From positions 1 through 61,910 of the forward strand of contig ONMJ01000009.1 in the NCBI GenBank assembly GCA_900318955.1: a DNA stretch of 61,910 nt, written 5' to 3'. Of the stretch, positions 57,324 through 61,910 are shown one piece after another. Source of the stretch: an uncultured Bacteroidales bacterium (GTDB taxonomy: Bacteria; Bacteroidota; Bacteroidia; Bacteroidales; UBA932). The position numbers and the translations under genes were made by a program. The notes under the pieces were generated by a model, which had not been told where the DNA came from, searched no databases, and saw only the letters and a program-made list of their open reading frames with translations. Within the stretch, counting starts at the first letter, position 1. Each line of letters opens with the position of its first letter.

Positions 57324-59462
57324 ATGAAAAGTTACTCAACAAAAGACATCCGCAACGTCGTCCTTATCGGCGCCCCGCGCTCAGGTAAGACCACGCTCTC
57401 AGAGGCCATGCTTTACGAAGGCAAAGTGATTGACCGCCGCGGATCTGTAGAAGAAAAGAACACGGTTTCCGACAACACCGAGTTCGAGCAGACCAACCAG
57501 AAGTCCATCAACGCAACCCCGCTCTACGCGGAGTTTGGCGGCTGCAAGATCAATTTCATCGATGCGCCGGGTTCAGATGACTTCAGCGGCGGTGCCCTTT
57601 CAGCCTTCAAGGTTGTCGACAGCGCGGTTATGGTCATGAACGGCACTACCGGAATTGAGGTTGGAACGACCCTTTTCGCCCGTTATGCCGACCAGTACGG
57701 CGTCCCTATGATTATTGCTGTCAACCAGCTCGACCATGACAAGGCCAACTGGGACCATGTACGCAGCGCCATCAACGAAGAGTTCGGCAAGAAGGCCGTT
57801 CTCTGCCAGTTCCCTGTCAATCCGGGACTCGGCCTCGAAGGTGTAGTAGACGTCATCACGATGAAGTTCTACAATGCCAAGAACGAGGAGCTCGAGATTC
57901 CTGCAGCTTATGCTGACGAGGCCGAAGAGCTTCGCGCTGAGCTCATGGAAAAGGCTGCCGAGGGTTCTGACGAGCTCATGGAGAAGTTCTTCGAGACCAT
58001 GGAACTCACTACCGACGAGATTGTCGAAGGCCTCAAGGCCGGTCTTCTCAAGGAAGAGACCATCCCTGTATTCTGCGTTGCAGCAAAGGCCGACATCGGT
58101 GTCAGAAGGCTCATGGATTTCATCGTCAACGTAGCCCCCTCACCTCTAGGAAAGAAGGAAAAGACCGTCGACGGCGGCGAGGTTCTATGCAACCCTGCAG
58201 GTCCTGTCAGCCTCTTCATCTTCAAGACCTCTGTCGAGCAGCATCTCGGTGAAGTATCTTACTTCAAGGTAATGAGTGGTACCCTCAATGAGGGCGCTGA
58301 CCTCGTCAATCCTCTAACCGGCAATGGAGAGCGCCTCAGCGCCATTTATGCAGTCGCAGGCGCCAAGAAGGAGAAAGTCTCCTCCATCGCTGCCGGTGAT
58401 ATCGGTTGCGTCATGAAGCTCAAAGCCGGAAAGACCGACGTTACCCTTGCACAGCCCGGCCAGGAAGCTATCGCTCCGATGGTATTCCCTGACGCCAAGT
58501 ACCGCTGCGCTATCAAGGCCGTCGACAAGAACGACGAGGCCAAGGTAGGCGACGCCCTCAACAGGATTGCTGCCCAGGATCCTACTATCAATGTCGAGTA
58601 CTCCAAGGAGCTCCGCCAGACCATCCTTTCCGGTATGGGCGAGCAGCATATCAACTATGTCAAGTGGAGAGTCAACAACGAGTTCAAACTCGATGTAGAG
58701 CTCTTTGCTCCGAAGGTTCCTTACCGTGAGACCATCACAAAGATTGCTACCGCACAGTATCGTCACAAGAAACAGTCCGGTGGTGCCGGTCAGTTCGGTG
58801 AGGTCCACCTCCTCGTTTGCCCTTACGTTGAGGGTGAAGAGGCTCCCAGGAACTTTAAGATTGACGGCAAGGACACTGTCTTCAACTTCAAGAGCCAGGA
58901 AATCATCGACCTCGATTGGGGCGGCAAACTCGAATTCTACAACTGCGTTGTCGGTGGTTCTATCGATCTTTCCTTCATGCCTGCTATCCTTAAGGGTATC
59001 AAGTCCAAGATGGAGGAAGGCCCTCTTACCGGTTCCTACGCACGCGACATCCGCGTATATGTATATGACGGTAAGATGCACCCGGTAGACTCCAAGGAAA
59101 TCGCCTTCATCATCGCTGGTCGTAACGCCTTCAAGGAGGCCTTCCGCAACGCCGGCCCGAAGATTCTCGAGCCTATCTACAATGTCGACATCATCACCCC
59201 GAACGACTATGTAGGACCTTGCATGAGCGATCTCAACACCCGCCGCGGTATGATCATGAACCAGGACATGGACAAGGGCTTCACCGTCCTCCACGCCCGC
59301 GTTCCGCTCGCAGAACTCTACCGCTACTCTACAGTCCTCAGCTCCCTCACCGGAGGTAGCGCGACATTCTCCATGAAGTTTGCAGAATATCAGCAGGTTC
59401 CTGCCGACGTACAGTCCAAGCTTCTCGCCGAGTACGCCGCTCAGGAGCAGGAAGAAGACTAA
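57324..59462 (+). CDS. fusA2: Elongation factor G paralogue with degenerate GTPase motifs (EF-G2 type)
   Basis: 712 residues with the full EF-G architecture (G domain, domain II near 300-390, III, IV with GGAGQFGEVHLLVCP, V). The GTPase motifs depart from EF-G: P-loop GAPRSGKTT in place of GHIDAGKTT, switch I TNQKSINAT in place of ERGITI, switch II DAPGSDDF in place of DTPGHVDF (the catalytic His is Ser84) and NQLD in place of NKMD. In Bacteroides an EF-G2 lacking GTPase activity supports translation in starvation and gut colonisation; this looks like its counterpart, probably under starvation control. Confidence 0.88.
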   Translation: MKSYSTKDIRNVVLIGAPRSGKTTLSEAMLYEGKVIDRRGSVEEKNTVSDNTEFEQTNQKSINATPLYAEFGGCKINFIDAPGSDDFSGGALSAFKVVDSAVMVMNGTTGIEVGTTLFARYADQYGVPMIIAVNQLDHDKANWDHVRSAINEEFGKKAVLCQFPVNPGLGLEGVVDVITMKFYNAKNEELEIPAAYADEAEELRAELMEKAAEGSDELMEKFFETMELTTDEIVEGLKAGLLKEETIPVFCVAAKADIGVRRLMDFIVNVAPSPLGKKEKTVDGGEVLCNPAGPVSLFIFKTSVEQHLGEVSYFKVMSGTLNEGADLVNPLTGNGERLSAIYAVAGAKKEKVSSIAAGDIGCVMKLKAGKTDVTLAQPGQEAIAPMVFPDAKYRCAIKAVDKNDEAKVGDALNRIAAQDPTINVEYSKELRQTILSGMGEQHINYVKWRVNNEFKLDVELFAPKVPYRETITKIATAQYRHKKQSGGAGQFGEVHLLVCPYVEGEEAPRNFKIDGKDTVFNFKSQEIIDLDWGGKLEFYNCVVGGSIDLSFMPAILKGIKSKMEEGPLTGSYARDIRVYVYDGKMHPVDSKEIAFIIAGRNAFKEAFRNAGPKILEPIYNVDIITPNDYVGPCMSDLNTRRGMIMNQDMDKGFTVLHARVPLAELYRYSTVLSSLTGGSATFSMKFAEYQQVPADVQSKLLAEYAAQEQEED

Positions 59463-60877
59463 TGAAATCTTTTCTGAAAATAGCAGCAGCCGCTGCAGTA
59501 CTTTTTACGCTTGCATCTTGTAACGATGCAAGCGTAAAACTTCCTGTCAAGCGGAGTTTTACTTGTGACGTCCTCGTCATCGGCGGCGGCCCTGCAGGTA
59601 CTGCTTCCGCAATCAGCGCCGCCCGCCATGGAGCCAAGACCATCCTTGCCGAAAGGAACGGAGTACTTGGCGGTACCGCAACGGCCGGCCTTGTCGCGCC
59701 CTTCATGTCCTCCACCACCCCCGACGGAAAGACTTTCCTTATCCGCGGCCTCTATGAGGACCTCGTAGACCGAATGGTTGCCGAAGGCGGAGCTATCCAC
59801 CCTCTCAACGCAGAGATTGGCTCATGGACCGCATATCGCGACAAAGGTCATCACGGGCTTACCACTTTCGATTATGAGTGCCTGAAACGCACTCTTGAGC
59901 AGATGTGCACAGAAGCCGGAGTCGACCTCATGTACCATATGCTTTTCATTAAAGCCGACACCCGCGGAGGCAAAATCAAAGCCGCTTATTTCGCGACCAA
60001 GGACGGTATTTGGAAGGTAACTGCAAAGCAGTATATCGACTGCACAGGAGACGGAGACCTCGCCTATGATGCCGGCGTCCCGGTCGTTCTGGGAGACGGG
60101 GAAGGCAACCACCAGGCCGTATCCCTTTTCTTCACCGTGCGTGGAGTCGACAAGGCCAAGATGGACGCCCACAATGCCAAGTGCCTTGCCGAGGGCGACT
60201 ACGAAGGCCAGTGGTACATGAATGAGATCAAGCAGGCTCGCGAGAAGGGAGAATTCCCCTCCTGGCGCAATAAGATAGCCCTTTTTGAGAATCTCGACGG
60301 GACCTATACTGTCAATATGGCCCAGAGCGACGAAGTCGACGGACTCGATCCGAAACAGATTACAGATGCAGAAGTGGATGGTCGAAAGCAGTGCTATGCC
60401 ATAGTGAAATTCCTCCGGAAATATGTCTCTGGATGTGAGAACTGCGAGCTGGTTGCAACTGCAGCAGATCTGGGAGTCCGCGAGACCCGCCGTATCGAAG
60501 GAGTCTATACTGTCACAACAGAAGACGCCAAGAACTCGGTCAAGTATCCCGATCCGATTTTCTGCTGCGCCAACAGCATGGATATCCATAAGAAAGGTTA
60601 CGTAGACTATGTCGCCCGCAATACCAACGAGCCGTTCTACGTCCCCTACCGCGCCCTTCTGCCTCTGAATGTAGACAACCTCCTCGTTGCAGGACGCTGC
60701 GCTGCGGCAGAGCGCCCGGTAATGGCTGCCATCCGCGTCATGCCTCCATGCTTTGCGATGGGACAAGCCGCCGGGACAGCTGCTGCGATGGCAGTAAAAG
60801 AAGGTGTCGGTCCGAAGCAGATCGACTCAGACAAACTGATTGCAACACTCAAAGAAGACGGAGTATATCTGCCGTAA
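59462..60877 (+). CDS. Lipoprotein FAD-dependent oxidoreductase (FAD_oxidored type)
   Basis: 471 residues. Lipobox TLASC (Cys20), then a Rossmann FAD motif VIGGGPAGTASAISAARHG and the family's GGTATAGLVAPFM. C-terminal FAD-contact region NLLVAGRCAAAERPVMAA and MGQAAGTAAAMA. Its ATG overlaps the EF-G2 stop by one base (TAATG), so it is translationally coupled. A perfect 15-bp inverted repeat lies inside its signal-peptide codons (59503-59539). The electron donor and substrate are unknown. Confidence 0.88.
   Translation: MKSFLKIAAAAAVLFTLASCNDASVKLPVKRSFTCDVLVIGGGPAGTASAISAARHGAKTILAERNGVLGGTATAGLVAPFMSSTTPDGKTFLIRGLYEDLVDRMVAEGGAIHPLNAEIGSWTAYRDKGHHGLTTFDYECLKRTLEQMCTEAGVDLMYHMLFIKADTRGGKIKAAYFATKDGIWKVTAKQYIDCTGDGDLAYDAGVPVVLGDGEGNHQAVSLFFTVRGVDKAKMDAHNAKCLAEGDYEGQWYMNEIKQAREKGEFPSWRNKIALFENLDGTYTVNMAQSDEVDGLDPKQITDAEVDGRKQCYAIVKFLRKYVSGCENCELVATAADLGVRETRRIEGVYTVTTEDAKNSVKYPDPIFCCANSMDIHKKGYVDYVARNTNEPFYVPYRALLPLNVDNLLVAGRCAAAERPVMAAIRVMPPCFAMGQAAGTAAAMAVKEGVGPKQIDSDKLIATLKEDGVYLP
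59503..59539 (+). repeat. Perfect 15-bp inverted repeat inside the FAD-lipoprotein coding sequence
   Basis: TTTTACGCTTGCATC (59503-59517), loop TTGTAAC, GATGCAAGCGTAAAA (59525-59539). It covers codons for the lipobox region (LFTLASC to SVKLP) and would fold as a long hairpin in the mRNA about 40 nt after the start codon. Confidence 0.8.
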
Positions 60878-60906
60878 TGGCAAACATTGGCTATCCAAAG
60901 AAACGC

Positions 60907-60951
60907 CCCCGTACACCACTCGCTCTCTCCGGTGTACGGGGACTTCTTTTT
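60907..60951 (+). terminator. Terminator, copy 1 of a tandem pair
   Basis: Perfect 11-bp stem CCCCGTACACC/GGTGTACGGGG, loop ACTCGCTCTCTCC, followed by ACTTCTTTTT. It lies 30 nt after the stop of the FAD lipoprotein. Confidence 0.8.
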
Positions 60952-60959
60952 GAACCTCG

Positions 60960-61003
60960 CCGTACACCACTTGCCTCCTGCAGTGTACGGGGACTTCTTT
61001 TTG
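60960..61003 (+). terminator. Terminator, copy 2 of a tandem pair
   Basis: CCGTACAC/GTGTACGG, loop CACTTGCCTCCTGCA-like (one compensating difference), then GGACTTCTTTTT. It repeats copy 1 with a period of 51 bp, sharing CGTACACCACT and GTGTACGGGGACTTCTTTTT. Confidence 0.75.
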
Positions 61004-61147
61004 CCGTTTCGTCCACGTCGAGGGCGAGGTTTCGTGGATGAGATTGAGATTTTGCCAGTTCGTCTTAGGAAAAGGGACGGTTATCTGTTATGATGAAGAT
61101 TATGCATGGATAGATGACAGTAGTACACGAGTGAGAACAGTATAGCT

Positions 61148-61359
61148 AGGAGGTGAAGGCAGAGATTGTCGGCCTGGAGGGGTTGTCTCTGCAAACCCGT
61201 GGCCGCCCGTGACCACGTGAACGGGAGGGGCCCAGAGGCAGATTGACGGATGGAAGGGAACTTGTTTCCTGACAGCCGGCAAGATGGCTATGGGAGGGAT
61301 GAAGCGAAGCGGAAGGTTTGCGGGGCAACCCCTCCAGGCCGCCTCCGCCTTCGCCCTCC
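61148..61359. repeat. Imperfect long inverted repeat
   Basis: Left arm 61148-61197 (with GGCCTGGAGGGGTTG and TGCAAACC at 61171-61197) and right arm 61315-61359 (GGTTTGC, CAACCCCTCCAGGCC, then GCCTCCGCCTTCGCCCTCC). The inner ~27 bp pair with few mismatches; the outer ~20 pair as GGAGGTGAAGGC against GCCTTCGCCCTCC. About 117 bp separate the arms. A foldback repeat or structured RNA; identity unknown. Confidence 0.6.
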
Positions 61360-61598
61360 GATTGTCCAAAGCAATTTCATCCACGGAAAAGGCAGGTTTG
61401 CATGGATGAGATTGGGATGCCTGGGATTAGTCATTATTAGTTTTTTCTGTTTTTTACTTCTAACAAAAAAACAATTTGTGTTTTTTGTCTTCGGGAGGGA
61501 TAATTTAGCTTATTATTGCTGTCCGGTTCATCGTTTCCGGTGGGCCGGGCATTCTTCACGGGGAAGAGTGCAGTATGAATACCTAATACTTCATTCTA

Positions 61599-61910
61599 AT
61601 GACAGAAATCATTCTTACACCTGAACAGATGACGGTTTACAAGAGAATCGTCGACGAATTGGAAAACCTCCGCTCACTGACGGACTGGGAGAAAGAGAGA
61701 CTCATCCGGGACATCATGGAAAAGCCTTTCCTCGACCTTCTGTGCGACGTTGCCTTCAAGTATGTCTTCCAACAGGACATGGAGAGTCTCAAGATGCTGC
61801 TGAACGACTTCCTTCCTGAGCGGATAGTGTCGGTCTCCACCAAGCCCAATGAACTGGTCTCGCCGGTGGCGGGCGACAAGAAACCTGTGCTGGACATCCT
61901 CGCGGAGACC
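61599..61910 (+). CDS. PD-(D/E)XK nuclease family transposase-like (Rpn type), 5' part
   Basis: 104 codons from ATG 61599, running off the right edge without a stop. It begins MTEIILTPEQMTVYKRIVDE and contains PFLDLLCDVAFKYVFQ and LLNDFLPERIVSV, which match the N-terminus of PF12784-type (Rpn/PDDEXK_2) proteins abundant in Bacteroidota. The first active-site Asp of that family is in KPVLDILAET at the window edge. The family is often called a transposase, but many members are recombination-promoting nucleases. Partial. Confidence 0.85.
   Translation, partial: MTEIILTPEQMTVYKRIVDELENLRSLTDWEKERLIRDIMEKPFLDLLCDVAFKYVFQQDMESLKMLLNDFLPERIVSVSTKPNELVSPVAGDKKPVLDILAET

Larger units (their letters stand above)
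60878..61598. other. Non-coding stretch with duplicated terminators and long inverted repeat
   Basis: No credible gene is seen. From left to right it holds two related terminator hairpins (60907-61003), a motif GGTTTCGTGGATGAGATTG at 61028-61046 with an inverted copy at 61372-61390 and a direct diverged copy at 61395-61414, and inner arms at 61148-61197 and 61315-61359 that pair as an imperfect ~45-bp inverted repeat. The reading frames here, such as the minus-strand one at 61100-61384, cross these arms and lack any family likeness. Confidence 0.6.

Noticed and set aside
61100-61384. Minus-strand 94-codon frame near the right edge
   Set aside because: It crosses the arms of the long inverted repeat and has no promoter or recognisable sequence; GC-rich DNA gives such frames by chance.
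1-61910. CRISPR array, prophage or IS element with a full transposase
   Set aside because: No regularly spaced repeats, structural phage genes or complete transposase are seen; only the partial Rpn-type gene at the right edge is mobile-element-like.

Overview
The window is a chromosomal segment of a Bacteroidota (Bacteroidales-type) bacterium. The evidence is internal: a SusC/SusD polysaccharide-utilisation locus, a CPA-type antiporter, S46 peptidase, DUF6377-like regulator, OstA-like and EF-G2-like proteins, and repeated copies of the phylum-specific promoter box TAnnTTTG (several with TTTG 19 bp upstream). Species cannot be named from this sequence; an uncultured gut or rumen lineage is a guess.

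Layout. 1-265 is the 5' end of a 23S rRNA gene on the minus strand. It has its own promoter and no 16S gene beside it. 635-3877 is a peptide uptake/hydrolysis pair (OPT transporter, PepT). 3852-9756 is a minus-strand operon: a CBS-less IMP dehydrogenase, two parvulin-type periplasmic isomerases and an OstA-like envelope protein. 9826-14098 holds a radical SAM protein, a truncated-looking membrane protein, a small secreted protein, dapF and a MalY/PatB-type lyase.

14099-17241 is an accessory islet. Two unrelated cargo genes (RhuM family; Ig-like/transglutaminase lipoprotein) are separated and flanked by three copies of one repeat. The third copy is the promoter and start of a small conserved gene, and the first two look like internally deleted versions of that gene ending in terminators. 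This is the strongest candidate here for an undescribed arrangement.

17312-24460 is mostly housekeeping (EEP-family lipoprotein, mtlD, aspS, antiporter, rsmA). 24533-29555 is a BlaI/BlaR-like module with a palindromic operator, a peptidase/TonB hybrid and an outer-membrane barrel. 29559-36389 carries a GH78 rhamnosidase operon, a TlpA-like thioredoxin, a zinc/cadmium-type P-type ATPase and a metallophosphoesterase.

36464-51457 is a minus-strand polysaccharide-utilisation locus in the order GH3, SusC, SusD, GH30, a repeat-containing surface lipoprotein, a 1319-residue fimbrillin/SGNH/LamG lipoprotein and a 40-residue peptide, with a DUF6377-like regulator upstream. GH30 plus GH3 suggests a beta-glucan, possibly fungal beta-1,6-glucan; the substrate is inferred. 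53339-60877 carries mrp, an S46 dipeptidyl peptidase, rnhB, an EF-G paralogue with degenerate GTPase motifs and a translationally coupled FAD lipoprotein. 60878-61598 is non-coding with duplicated terminators and a long inverted repeat, followed by the 5' part of a PD-(D/E)XK (Rpn-like) gene cut by the window edge.
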